Source of the DNA: Candidatus Gastranaerophilales bacterium | Lineage (GTDB): Bacteria; Cyanobacteriota; Vampirovibrionia; Gastranaerophilales; Gastranaerophilaceae | Direction: 5' to 3' | DNA length: 22,314 nt | Assembly: GCA_944326495.1 (NCBI GenBank) | Contig: CALVEE010000096.1 | Location: 1 to 22,314, forward strand | In this document: positions 6,172 to 14,204 of the stretch, piece by piece | Layout: every line of letters begins with the position of its first letter | Position numbering within the stretch: the stretch's first letter is position 1 | Program-made: the position numbers and the translations under genes | The notes under the pieces: model-generated | Seen by the model: only the letters and a program-made list of their open reading frames with translations | Database searches by the model: none | What the model was told of the DNA's origin: nothing

Positions 6172-6798
6172 CTAATTTATAAGATTAACTTCCATTGCAA
6201 GCAATACTGCCTGGGTTCTGTTTGTTACTTTTAATTTCTTAAAAATACTGTTTAAATGTGTTTTTACCGTAACATCTCTTACATAGAGTTTATCTGCAAT
6301 CTCTTGATTGCTTGCGCCTTTTGCTACAAGTGCTAAAACCTCTTTTTCTTTAGGCGTAAGCGCATCCAGATTTACATCTTTATTTAATTTTTTCTCTTGG
6401 TTACCGGAAGCTTCCTTTTGCCACTTACAGCGTCTTAAAACAGCTTCAATTCTTGCAAGCAGATTTGGCAGTATAAACGGTTTCACGATATAATCATCAG
6501 CCCCGATTTTTAAGCCTGAAACTATTTTCTGGTCTTCACTTACAGCCGTTATCATAATTACGGGAATGTATTTAATCTTCTTATTGCTTCTTATAGCCTT
6601 TAAAGTGTCCCAGCCGTCCATATTTGGCATCATAACATCAAGCAGAATTAAATCAAAAGAATCTTCTTTTTCAGTCAAAATCTTTAATGCTTCAATACCA
6701 TCCTCTGCAGTTGTAACATCATAACCGTACATAGGAAGCGCATCTGCAAGATATTTTGGATTGTCATCCACTACTAATATTGAAGCTAATCCGCCCAT
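6172..6798 (-). CDS. Response regulator with LuxR/NarL-type DNA-binding domain
   Basis: A 208-residue two-domain regulator. The receiver domain (residues 5-120) has the acidic pair D11/D12, phosphoacceptor D54 in ILLDVMMPNMDG, T84 and K106 in VKPF, all the residues needed for phosphorylation. The C-terminal LuxR-type helix-turn-helix (about 146-205) contains LTPKEKEVLALVAKGASNQE and a VKTHLNSIFKKL recognition helix. The ATG at 6798 directly follows the stop codon of the preceding regulator gene with no gap; GGAGAA lies about nine bases upstream, inside that gene, so translation is probably coupled. No histidine kinase is encoded nearby. It differs clearly from its upstream neighbour and is not a recent duplicate. 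Confidence 0.93.
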   Translation of the reverse strand: MGGLASILVVDDNPKYLADALPMYGYDVTTAEDGIEALKILTEKEDSFDLILLDVMMPNMDGWDTLKAIRSNKKIKYIPVIMITAVSEDQKIVSGLKIGADDYIVKPFILPNLLARIEAVLRRCKWQKEASGNQEKKLNKDVNLDALTPKEKEVLALVAKGASNQEIADKLYVRDVTVKTHLNSIFKKLKVTNRTQAVLLAMEVNLIN

Positions 6799-7449
6799 CT
6801 ATACAAGTTTCTCCTTTAATGCTTTTAGTGCTGCTTGTAGTCTATCATCTACTTCTAGTTTTTGCAAGATGCTTGCAACGTGAGCTTTTGTAGTATTAAT
6901 ACTTACAAAGAGTTCTTTTGCTATTTCAATATTGCTGTAACCTTCGGTTATAAGTTTAAGTATCTGCGTTTCACGGCTGGTTAATCCGTAATCTTTTTCA
7001 GGTTTGGCAGTTTCTTTCTCATGTCCTTTTGTTGCAGCTTCAAGGACTATGTGCGAAATTGAAGGATCAAACCATGCTGCTCCGTCCAGGACAGACTGTA
7101 CAACCTGAGTCAGCCTTTTAGGATTAATCTCTTTTGAGCAATAGGCATTAGCACCTGCTTTTAGACTGTTTAGAACTTCCTGCTCATCATTATGCGATGT
7201 TAAAACCACAATTTTAATATCTTTGTTTAAGCTTTTAATCTTCTGGGTTGCCTGAATTCCGTCCATTCCGGGGAGACCTAAATCCATTATTATAAGATTT
7301 ATCTCATTTCCGTTTACAATATCAATACCTTTTTCTGCGGATTCTGCTTCATAAATATCTGCAACATAATCACAGCCTTCAAATGCTGTTTTAAGGCCGA
7401 AACGGGTTAATTCATGATCTTCTACGATTAAAATATTATTCTTCGTCAT
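6799..7449 (-). CDS. Response regulator, NarL/LuxR family
   Basis: A 216-residue protein. The receiver domain has E10/D11, phosphoacceptor D56 in IIMDLGLPGMDG, T84 and K106; the usual KP after the lysine is KE here. An acidic/lysine linker (about 140-152) leads to a LuxR-type helix-turn-helix (LTSRETQILKLITEGYSNIEI, then TTKAHVASILQKL, residues about 156-213). It overlaps the end of the TPR gene by 14 bases and abuts the next regulator, so the three are one transcript. The two tandem regulators could form a hierarchy or answer two unseen kinases. Confidence in the family is high; the target genes are unknown. Confidence 0.93.
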   Translation of the reverse strand: MTKNNILIVEDHELTRFGLKTAFEGCDYVADIYEAESAEKGIDIVNGNEINLIIMDLGLPGMDGIQATQKIKSLNKDIKIVVLTSHNDEQEVLNSLKAGANAYCSKEINPKRLTQVVQSVLDGAAWFDPSISHIVLEAATKGHEKETAKPEKDYGLTSRETQILKLITEGYSNIEIAKELFVSINTTKAHVASILQKLEVDDRLQAALKALKEKLV

Positions 7450-8956
7450 ATATACTATGCCCCGGATTTACGTCTGCCGCATAATCTGAATTGAGTCTTG
7501 AACACCTTATTAACGATTGGTTTGCCAGTTCTATGTCGCCTTTTGCCCTGAGTACAAGGCTAAGATAATAATAGTATTTAAAATTATTTGCGTCAATATA
7601 ATAAGAATTGTTTAGATAAGTTGCTGCCATTGTATAGTTCTTATCTCTTATTGCAAGATTAGCCAGACCGAGCCAGATATCATTATTGGTTATGTCAAGA
7701 GATGCAACTCTGGGCAGATAATAATCGGCATTCTGCGGAAATACCTGCAGAGAATCAACAAGTAATTCCTCGTCAAATTGATTTTTCTTCAAGAGTTTTT
7801 CATAAAGTTTTTTTGATTTCTTATCTTTTTCCATTGCAAGATAAGTTTTTGCCATACCCACAGACGGGTCTATATCTTTAGTCAGTCTTTTAGCTTTTTT
7901 ATAATATTTTAAAGCGTCATCATACTTTCTGTTGTCATAATTTAAATCCGCAAGCGTATTTGCTGCAAGATAGTTATCATTATCTTCTTTAAAAGCACGC
8001 CCTGCAAACTCTTGAGCTTTCAACGGTTCATCATTATCATAGAAGATTTTTCCTAAAAGAGAAAATATAAGCGGGCTGTATTGTTTTGCCTGCAAAATTG
8101 CAGTTTGCAGAACCTTTGTTGCAAGAAGGCTCTTTTCCTGCAGATGGTAATAATATGCTAAATGATAATCTTTTAAAGGCTCGTCTTTTGCGGTCTTATA
8201 CAGAATATATTCTTCTGCCGCACGGATTTTCCTCTGGAAATCTACTGTTTTAAATGGCTCTTTCTTGATTTTTTCAAGAAGTTTTAAGGCTTGCTTGGAT
8301 TTATTAGAGTCAGCAAGAATTTTAGCCTTCAATATCTGGTAATTTACGTTTGTATCATTCTGTGTAATTGCGTTATTAATATACTTTAAAGCCTGCTGTA
8401 AATTGTTAGATTTGTAATTCCCCAGAGCAATAAGGTAGTTTTTATAATCGCTTTCAGGCGCCTGATTGCTGTTTATCAGCTCGGAGGTTGTCTCTATTGC
8501 CATATTATTGTAAACAATATTCGAATAAGCATCCGCAAGATACAGCAAATCTTTCTGGCTTACGATTGATGACGGGTAATAAAATCTTCTGATATCATTC
8601 ACATAAGCAGCAGTAAAACCGTTTGTATCAAGCTTTTTTATTAAGGCATCCGAGAGATCAAAAAAGCCAAACTCTGCCATTTTCATACCATATACCAGAA
8701 ACACATAATCATCATGCGCTGTTCTTTGTATAAGACTGTTAAAATCATCATAAGAAGCCTTCACGTTGCTTTGAGCAAACCGGTTTTCCGCCGAAGCATA
8801 TTTAGCCTTAACAAAATTATCTTTAATAACCATATCCAGATTTGCGGTATTAGTTTCTGCCTTAATTTTCAACGGCTTAACATCTGCCGCCATTGTAGCA
8901 GCAGGTGCGGATAATATGAGAATTAGTATGATTAATTTATTTAATATCCTATTCAT
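7436..8956 (-). CDS. Exported tetratricopeptide-repeat protein
   Basis: A 506-residue protein with an N-terminal signal peptide (basic MNRILNK, a hydrophobic ILILILSAPAA core, likely cleavage after TMAA near residue 24). There is no lipobox cysteine, so it is probably periplasmic. The mature part is helical throughout, with TPR-like units around residues 130-240, 295-400 and 425-495, including recognisable A/G/Y/L/P patterning such as YDDALKYYKKAKRLTKD. TPR arrays bind other proteins. The gene overlaps the HD-GYP gene by eight bases (ATGAATAG) and the response-regulator gene by 14, which ties an extracytoplasmic protein into a signalling operon. Whether it senses something is inference. Confidence 0.88.
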   Translation of the reverse strand: MNRILNKLIILILILSAPAATMAADVKPLKIKAETNTANLDMVIKDNFVKAKYASAENRFAQSNVKASYDDFNSLIQRTAHDDYVFLVYGMKMAEFGFFDLSDALIKKLDTNGFTAAYVNDIRRFYYPSSIVSQKDLLYLADAYSNIVYNNMAIETTSELINSNQAPESDYKNYLIALGNYKSNNLQQALKYINNAITQNDTNVNYQILKAKILADSNKSKQALKLLEKIKKEPFKTVDFQRKIRAAEEYILYKTAKDEPLKDYHLAYYYHLQEKSLLATKVLQTAILQAKQYSPLIFSLLGKIFYDNDEPLKAQEFAGRAFKEDNDNYLAANTLADLNYDNRKYDDALKYYKKAKRLTKDIDPSVGMAKTYLAMEKDKKSKKLYEKLLKKNQFDEELLVDSLQVFPQNADYYLPRVASLDITNNDIWLGLANLAIRDKNYTMAATYLNNSYYIDANNFKYYYYLSLVLRAKGDIELANQSLIRCSRLNSDYAADVNPGHSIYDEE

Positions 8957-10616
8957 GCTCTAAATCTACACCTACATAATATTTATTAAACACCTGCAAT
9001 AACTTATTACTACAATTATTTACTATAGAGTAATATAAATCAAGTAGGTTATATTTTTCTAAAGTTTCCATATCCTCTTTTTCAATCGTCATATGTGTCT
9101 CTGTGACAAACACACCGACGATTTTACTTAACTTTATAGAGAGGAATTTATCAACGACTTTTGGATCGAAATGAGTTCCGGCACCATTTTTTATAATATC
9201 AATAACTTTTTCTATAGGCATTTTATCACGGTAATGTCTTTTAGAAGTTATTGCGTCAAACACATCCGATACTGCAAGAATTCTTCCGCCAAATGGAATT
9301 TCTTCGCCTTTTAAATGCCTGTAATATCCGGTTCCGTCATATTTTTCGTGATGCGAGCAGGCAATTTCGGTTATTTGCTGGAAATCTTTTGACATATGGA
9401 TTTTTTCCAGAATATGATGCGTAATTTCTACATGCTCCTGAATATGCTTATACTCTTCCGGCGTAAGCTTGCCTTCTTTTTGTAAAACAGAATCTCTAAT
9501 CCCGATTTTTCCGATATCATGAAGTGCTGCCGCTTTTTCCAGAATATAGATATCATTCTGCTCCATTCCAAATTCCTGCGCAATAAGAGTCGCAAACATT
9601 TTTACTCTTGAAGAATGACCGGCAGTAATCTTGTCACGCGCATCAATAGAAGTTGCAAGAGTTTCAATAAAGCTATCAAGAACAACTTTCTGTTCTTCCA
9701 GCATTTTACGCTGTCTTTCAAAGAGCTGCGCGTTTTCCAGAGAAATACCGGCGCTTGACGCTATTGCGACAAGCAAATCCTCATCATCAGGCGTAAAATA
9801 CTCTCCAAATTTATTAAGAACCTGAAAAACACCGATAATTTCCTGATTAAAGTTCTTAATCGGAATACAGAGTATTGTCTTTGTGCGGTAACCTGTCTTT
9901 TTATCAACATCAGCGTTGAAACGCTTGTCTTTATAAGCGTCTTTTATATTAATAGTTTCGCCTGTTTTTACGACATGACCAGCAATACCTTTGTCAGCCG
10001 GAATTCTTAGCTCTTTCGTGTCTAAACCTGTTGCAACTTTTGAATAGAGCTCATTGTTTTCTTTATCGTAAAGATAAACAGTACATCTATCCGCATTCAT
10101 AGCCGTTTTTGTTTCTTCTGCTATTGTTTTTATGAGTAAATCAATGTTTTTTTCAGCTGCAACAGCCTGACCTATGTTTACAAGCGCAATCAGGGGGTCT
10201 TTTGTCTGATTATGATTACTGTAATGGCTTACAGCCGGACATTTCAAAAGAGAATTTAATTTTTCAAAAAATTCAGTCTTTTGATTTTTTATAGAAAGCT
10301 TGCGCGCCTGATTATAGTTGATGGAATATAGAGTTGTATTTTTTTCTTTAAAATTAACATACCCTAAAACCATTTCATGCAAAATCTTTGTAATAGGGTC
10401 TTTTGACTGTTCAACAAGAAAAGAAGCATCATTCATAAACTGATAAAAACAATTGTAATCACCTTTGCAGAATGCCCCAAAGGCAAGCAGGCAAAAACAT
10501 ATTGCCGTATCGTCCTGATAAATTTCTTTATGTTTTTCAATTCTTTCTTTTACTTCTTCATACTTGCCGTTAAGTATTTCTGAAACTGACTCGTAAATAA
10601 AGTTCTCTAAAGTCAT
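8949..10616 (-). CDS. GAF and HD-GYP domain protein, probable cyclic-di-GMP phosphodiesterase
   Basis: A 555-residue cytoplasmic protein. Residues 1-135 are helical. A GAF sensor domain spans about 140-300 (ADRCTVYLYD, then GIAGHVVKTGE and ILCIPIKN). An HD-GYP domain covers about 312-500: H366-D367 in ALHDIGKIGI, a second metal-ligand region at HHEKYDGTG (422-430) and D451 in VSDVFDAITS. The family's signature GYP reads GYY here (430-432), although HLKGEEIP after it is intact. HD-GYP proteins hydrolyse cyclic-di-GMP to pGpG or GMP. The metal ligands are kept, so activity is likely but not certain. The ATG has a GAGGGTGA ribosome site. It is the first gene of the operon and is divergent from the XRE/zinc-ribbon gene. 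Confidence 0.92.
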   Translation of the reverse strand: MTLENFIYESVSEILNGKYEEVKERIEKHKEIYQDDTAICFCLLAFGAFCKGDYNCFYQFMNDASFLVEQSKDPITKILHEMVLGYVNFKEKNTTLYSINYNQARKLSIKNQKTEFFEKLNSLLKCPAVSHYSNHNQTKDPLIALVNIGQAVAAEKNIDLLIKTIAEETKTAMNADRCTVYLYDKENNELYSKVATGLDTKELRIPADKGIAGHVVKTGETINIKDAYKDKRFNADVDKKTGYRTKTILCIPIKNFNQEIIGVFQVLNKFGEYFTPDDEDLLVAIASSAGISLENAQLFERQRKMLEEQKVVLDSFIETLATSIDARDKITAGHSSRVKMFATLIAQEFGMEQNDIYILEKAAALHDIGKIGIRDSVLQKEGKLTPEEYKHIQEHVEITHHILEKIHMSKDFQQITEIACSHHEKYDGTGYYRHLKGEEIPFGGRILAVSDVFDAITSKRHYRDKMPIEKVIDIIKNGAGTHFDPKVVDKFLSIKLSKIVGVFVTETHMTIEKEDMETLEKYNLLDLYYSIVNNCSNKLLQVFNKYYVGVDLEHE

Positions 10617-10654
10617 TTCACCCTCTCTTGTTTCTTATATATTACAATAAATTC

Positions 10655-10798
10655 CCCTTTTTGGCAAAGGGTGACAGAGAAAATTATAGAAGTAGGTTTT
10701 GTATAGTATCCCACCCGAATCCTCCCCAATCGGGCACTATTGTCAAAATAAAAAATAGCGCTTAGCAACTGGCTTCAATCGAAGATTTCAATTGAAGC
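10655..10798. other. Intergenic hairpins between divergent operons
   Basis: The 262-base gap between divergent genes holds a perfect 8-bp hairpin GCTTCAAT/ATTGAAGC (10772-10779 with 10791-10798), a nested ATAGT...CCCGA...TCGGG...ACTAT arrangement (about 10703-10740), and CCCTTT/AAAGGG (10655-10671). None is followed by a T-run long enough to be a clear terminator. Their role is unknown; they may be operators or remnants of a repeat. Confidence 0.4.
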
Positions 10799-10843
10799 AT
10801 AAAGAATTTGCGGAAAACTTCCTATAAATTTCTTAATCTTAGA

Positions 10844-10871
10844 TTGACGGTCATGCTTTACAATATATAAT
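10844..10871 (+). promoter_or_regulatory. Sigma-70-type promoter, probably giving a leaderless mRNA
   Basis: TTGACG (10844-10849), a 16-base spacer and a perfect TATAAT (10866-10871) stand immediately before the ATG at 10879. Only seven bases separate the -10 box from the start codon, so transcription should begin at or within a base of the ATG. There is no ribosome site in those seven bases. Confidence 0.75.
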
Positions 10872-10878
10872 TACAACT

Positions 10879-11283
10879 ATGGAAAGCTTGGCAGAATTTA
10901 TTCAAAAGAAAAGAGAAAAAGCCGGATTATCGATAAGCGGGCTGGCTAAAAAGACAAGTATTAAATTAGAAATTCTTGAAGATATTGAAGCTGGAAAAGA
11001 ATTGTTTCTTTCTGTTACCCAAAGGCAGCAGATTGCCAGAGTTCTTAAATGTTCTATTAAAGAATTAAAAGAGCATGAAAGAGAGTATAAATTTGATGTT
11101 GTGAGTGACGATACAATTGATATTCTGAAAAGAAGAATTTTAAACAGAGAGACAAATTTAAGATGTCCGCTCTGCGGAGAACCTCTTGTTACAAGGATTG
11201 CTAAAATGTACGATTTAGAGGATAATTTGGTTCTCCAGCCTAAGGCTCATTGTGTAAAATGCGTATTTCAGATTAAGGAGTAA
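10879..11283 (+). CDS. XRE-type regulator with C-terminal zinc ribbon
   Basis: A 134-residue protein. Residues 1-66 are a Cro/CI-type helix-turn-helix (FIQKKREKAGLSISGLAKKT, then LEILEDIEAGK). After a short linker, residues 92-130 hold two cysteine pairs, C96-x2-C99 and C125-x2-C128, laid out like a zinc ribbon. The combination suggests a DNA-binding protein whose second half is a structural or sensory zinc site. Ligand and targets are unknown. The promoter sits right at the ATG, so the mRNA is probably leaderless. Its stop codon is one base from the ATG of the GH13-like gene, whose ribosome site AAGGAG lies inside this gene, so the two are translated from one message and it may regulate the operon it heads. 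Confidence 0.8.
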   Translation: MESLAEFIQKKREKAGLSISGLAKKTSIKLEILEDIEAGKELFLSVTQRQQIARVLKCSIKELKEHEREYKFDVVSDDTIDILKRRILNRETNLRCPLCGEPLVTRIAKMYDLEDNLVLQPKAHCVKCVFQIKE

Positions 11284-11284
11284 T

Positions 11285-12817
11285 ATGAAAAAAAGTCTGT
11301 TAACTTGTATATTAATAGCAGCACTTACCGCTCCTGTTTTCGCGGGAGATAACAATGATTTAAGAACTTTATTTTTAAATAATAAAGCAAGAATTTGCGC
11401 TATTAATATCAGAACTTTTAATGCTCAAGACATTAATGGCAATGAAATTATTGATGAAGGCGAAGAAGGCGGAAATTTTTTGAATGCAGTTGAAAGGCTT
11501 GATGAAATTAAAGATTTGGGATTCAACACTCTGCATGTACTCCCGATTACCCCTATCGGAAGGCTTAAAGCTTTAGGTACCGCCGGTTCTGTATATTCTG
11601 CAGCTGATTTTTGGAGTATTAACCCACAGCTTGTTGACAAAGAGTCCGAACTTACTGATATCGAGCAGGCTAAGAGGTTTATAGATGAGTGTCATAAACG
11701 AAATATACGTGTTATTATTGACTTGCCGAGCTGCGGGGCTTATGATTTATTCTTAACTCATCCGGAGTTATTCATCAAAGACAGCAGGCAATGTTCAATT
11801 GTACCTACTGATTGGACGGATGTCAGGCTGCTTAATGTCGGAACAGATAAAAAGCTTAATCAAGATGTTTTAGAAGCGCATAAAAAATTTGTAGATTTAG
11901 TCTTAAGAATAGGTGCTGACGGAATTAGAGCGGATGTTGCGACAATAAAACCTTTCACTTTCTGGCAGGAAATTATTAAATATACGCGCTCTAAAGACCC
12001 TGAATTTATGTTTCTTGCAGAAGCTTCCGACTCCTGGAGAGAACCGCCGAGTTTATATGCAGTATTTACACCATACAATAAATTACTGCAAGCAGGTTTT
12101 GACGGATATTACGGAAGTTTCTTTAACTTAAAAGACTGGAATGCTCCGGAGTTTATGGAACATATAAAATTTAACCAAAAGCTTCTGGATGCATACAGAG
12201 AGCCGAAAAGCACTATCTTAAGCTTTTCTACACATGACGAAGTTAGTCCGGTTCTTTTACACGGTGAAAATTTTTCAATAATGATTAGCTGGCTTAATGC
12301 AACATTGCCATTTAATCCATATTGTATCGACGGGTTCTTTAACGGAGATGCTTATCTTTACCCCTGGGCTAACACAAAGGCTGAAAAATCAGAAACGGAT
12401 GATTATTCTTATTTTGTACACAGAGGGAAATTAGATATTTTTAATTTCTCGCGCAGGCCTGGAGGTGAAAACAGTAATATTCTTAATAATTTCAAAGAAG
12501 CTGCCGGATTTAGAACAAAGTATGAAGATTTGATTACTAAAGGGGAGTTTTTAGAGTTAAAAACCGATAATGAAAAAGTTTTTGCGTTTGAAAGAAATTA
12601 TAAAAATCAATCGGTAATTGTTGTTGGAAATCTTGATTTTAAAAATCCGCAGTATAAAATTACTATCAGGGTGCCAAATGTCAAGAAAAAATATGATTTT
12701 GAATTCATCGCCGGAAATGAGAATGTTAAAGCCGGAAATAGGAAAATTTTTACGGATTTAGATATGGGCGAAATAAAAGTTATAAGAATTATACGTGAGC
12801 GAAAGGAGCAGCTGTAA
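11285..12817 (+). CDS. Exported GH13-like (alpha-amylase family) protein with altered region I
   Basis: A 510-residue protein with a clear signal peptide (MKKSLLTCILIAALTAPVFA, cleavage after residue 20), so periplasmic or secreted. The mature part follows the GH13 (beta/alpha)8 plan: LHVLPITPIG near 83-92; region II GIRADVAT with nucleophile D217; region III FLAEA with acid/base E246; region IV STHDE with H317-D318. Region I, normally DxxxNH, reads DLPSCGAYD (from D146), so the usual Asn-His pair is lost. All three catalytic acids remain, hence an active glycosidase or transglycosylase on alpha-glucans is likely but with changed specificity. Near the N-terminus DINGNEIIDEGE (49-60) resembles a calcium loop. 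The gene is sandwiched between the XRE regulator and trpS (one-base overlap). Confidence 0.85.
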   Translation: MKKSLLTCILIAALTAPVFAGDNNDLRTLFLNNKARICAINIRTFNAQDINGNEIIDEGEEGGNFLNAVERLDEIKDLGFNTLHVLPITPIGRLKALGTAGSVYSAADFWSINPQLVDKESELTDIEQAKRFIDECHKRNIRVIIDLPSCGAYDLFLTHPELFIKDSRQCSIVPTDWTDVRLLNVGTDKKLNQDVLEAHKKFVDLVLRIGADGIRADVATIKPFTFWQEIIKYTRSKDPEFMFLAEASDSWREPPSLYAVFTPYNKLLQAGFDGYYGSFFNLKDWNAPEFMEHIKFNQKLLDAYREPKSTILSFSTHDEVSPVLLHGENFSIMISWLNATLPFNPYCIDGFFNGDAYLYPWANTKAEKSETDDYSYFVHRGKLDIFNFSRRPGGENSNILNNFKEAAGFRTKYEDLITKGEFLELKTDNEKVFAFERNYKNQSVIVVGNLDFKNPQYKITIRVPNVKKKYDFEFIAGNENVKAGNRKIFTDLDMGEIKVIRIIRERKEQL

Positions 12818-13824
12818 TGCAAAGCGATAAAATAGTTTTTACAGGAATGAGACCCACCGGAAAATTACATCTGGGGCATTATCTCGGGGTTATTGAGAAC
12901 ATGGTTAAGCTTCAAGATGAATATAACTGCTACTATTTTATTGCAGACTGGCACGCTCTTACTACAAAATATGATAAAACAGAAGGCTTAAAGCAGGATA
13001 TTATTGATGTCGCGACAGATTGGCTTGCTAGCGGAATTGACCCTGAGAAAGCAACCATTTATGTGCAGTCTTTAATTCCGGAGACTGCTGAACTGCACGT
13101 ATATTTGAGTATGATAACACCCCAAAACTGGGTTGAGAGAGATCCTAACCTTAAAGATATGGCCAAAATTCTGCGCTCAAAGGAAGGATTTGCTTCTCAA
13201 ATTAATTACGGGCTTATGGGCTATCCGGTTCTTATGACGGCGGATATACTCTCTTTTAATGCAGATTTTGTTCCGGTTGGTATTGATCAGGTTGCGCATG
13301 TTGAATTAACCAGAGATATCGCAAGAAGATTTAATAATATTTATAAAACCGAATTCTTCAAAGAAACACAGCCGCTGTTGAATAACTGCCCTTTATTATG
13401 CGGATTAGACGGCAACAAAATGGGAAAATCTTTTAATAATGATATTAAAATCTCTGACAGTGAAGAAGTTACGGCCAAAAAAGTAATGTCTGCAATTACG
13501 GACAGAAGCAGAATGAGAAAAGATGACTTAGGGCACCCGGATGAGTGCGAAGTTGCTTTCAAATACTGGAAAATATTCGGAGAGGAAGAAGAAATCAAAA
13601 CTATCCGCTCTGAATGCGAAAAAGGATGCAGAGGATGTGCTGACTGCAAAAGACAGCTTGGTGCTAAAATCAATGAAAAATTTGCTCCGATAAGAGAAAA
13701 ACGGAAATATTATGAAGAACATCCCGAAATTGTAGAACAAATCTTAAGAGACGGTTCTGAAAAAGCAAGAGTAAAAGCAAAAGAGATTTTAAAAGAAGTA
13801 CGAAATCTTGTAAAGATGTTCTAA
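12817..13824 (+). CDS. trpS: Tryptophanyl-tRNA synthetase
   Basis: A 335-residue class I synthetase that charges tRNA-Trp with tryptophan. The HIGH-type motif is HLGHYLG (18-24) after GMRPTGK, and the KMSKS-type motif is KMGKS (201-205). The dimer/Trp-binding segment GIDQVAHVELTRDIARRFN spans 155-173. Residues 268-278 carry four cysteines (C268, C272, C275, C278), a metal-site-like cluster seen in a subset of bacterial TrpRS. Length is normal. The ATG at 12817 overlaps the last base of the GH13 stop codon, with AAGGAG eight bases upstream, so an essential gene depends at least partly on the upstream operon promoter. No T-box or trp-type leader precedes it. Confidence 0.97.
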   Translation: MQSDKIVFTGMRPTGKLHLGHYLGVIENMVKLQDEYNCYYFIADWHALTTKYDKTEGLKQDIIDVATDWLASGIDPEKATIYVQSLIPETAELHVYLSMITPQNWVERDPNLKDMAKILRSKEGFASQINYGLMGYPVLMTADILSFNADFVPVGIDQVAHVELTRDIARRFNNIYKTEFFKETQPLLNNCPLLCGLDGNKMGKSFNNDIKISDSEEVTAKKVMSAITDRSRMRKDDLGHPDECEVAFKYWKIFGEEEEIKTIRSECEKGCRGCADCKRQLGAKINEKFAPIREKRKYYEEHPEIVEQILRDGSEKARVKAKEILKEVRNLVKMF

Positions 13825-13886
13825 GTTTTTTGTGAGATAAACTTCATTATACTAATATTTCCCCTACGGGCTGGCATCCATCCTAA

Positions 13887-13947
13887 CCTTCCCTCAATAG
13901 GGAAGGAACACTGTACGCTTTGCGCTGCTCTCTCCCTTTTGAGGGAG
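13887..13947. repeat. Twin GC-rich hairpins at the head of the repeat cluster
   Basis: CCTTCCCT-CAAT-AGGGAAGG (13887-13906) and CTCCCT-TTTG-AGGGAG (13932-13947) are perfect short hairpins in the non-coding stretch after trpS. The second is the edge of the family A copy. The stretch 13825-14204 contains no gene, only these repeat units; an AAGTTT/AAACTT pair just after the trpS stop is too weak to call a terminator. Confidence 0.6.
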
Positions 13948-14003
13948 CGAATTTGTGGACGGAAGTCCGGATAGCGAACAGACTGAACCGGCTAAGCCGT
14001 GAG
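13932..14003 (+). repeat. Dispersed intergenic repeat, family A (copy 2)
   Basis: Inverted partner of 41-112, nearly 14 kb away, with a 27-base identical core. It ends with the hairpin CGGCT-A-AGCCG and contains GGAC-GGAA-GTCC. The two copies differ in the hairpin arms at their GC-rich end, but both keep the arms complementary, suggesting the structure is maintained. Confidence 0.78.
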
Positions 14004-14009
14004 TAGTAG

Positions 14010-14026
14010 GTCAGGCATTGCCTGAC
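14010..14026. repeat. Perfect 8-bp hairpin after GTAGTAG
   Basis: GTCAGGCA-T-TGCCTGAC directly follows GTAGTAG. The layout (GTAG, then a self-complementary octamer) resembles the GTAGGGTAGACT hairpins at 1635-1733, so it may be another unit of the same kind of small palindromic repeat. Confidence 0.5.
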
Positions 14027-14080
14027 ATTAACTTATTTCCTACATTACGGGTTAAATTTTACTTTTCCTTACAAGAACCA

Positions 14081-14150
14081 CCCCCTCACCGCACCCGTAG
14101 TTTTCGGCGCAGCCTCAAACACGGCTGCTCCTCTCCCGCAGGGCGAGGAG
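14081..14150 (+). repeat. Dispersed intergenic repeat, family C (copy 2)
   Basis: Direct repeat of 1956-2027, about 12 kb away, with a handful of substitutions and two short deletions. It ends 54 bases before the L,D-transpeptidase ATG. Confidence 0.8.
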
Positions 14151-14204
14151 ATTGAAAAAATTAATTGACTAGCAAATTTATTTTTGAGATGTTTTATATT
14201 AAGT

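Noticed and set aside
12780..12820. T-box or tryptophan-responsive leader for trpS
   Set aside because: The upstream gene overlaps the trpS start, leaving no room for a leader RNA.
14165..14200. Promoter TTGACT...TATATT before the L,D-transpeptidase
   Set aside because: The two boxes are 24 bases apart, too far for a normal sigma-70 promoter.
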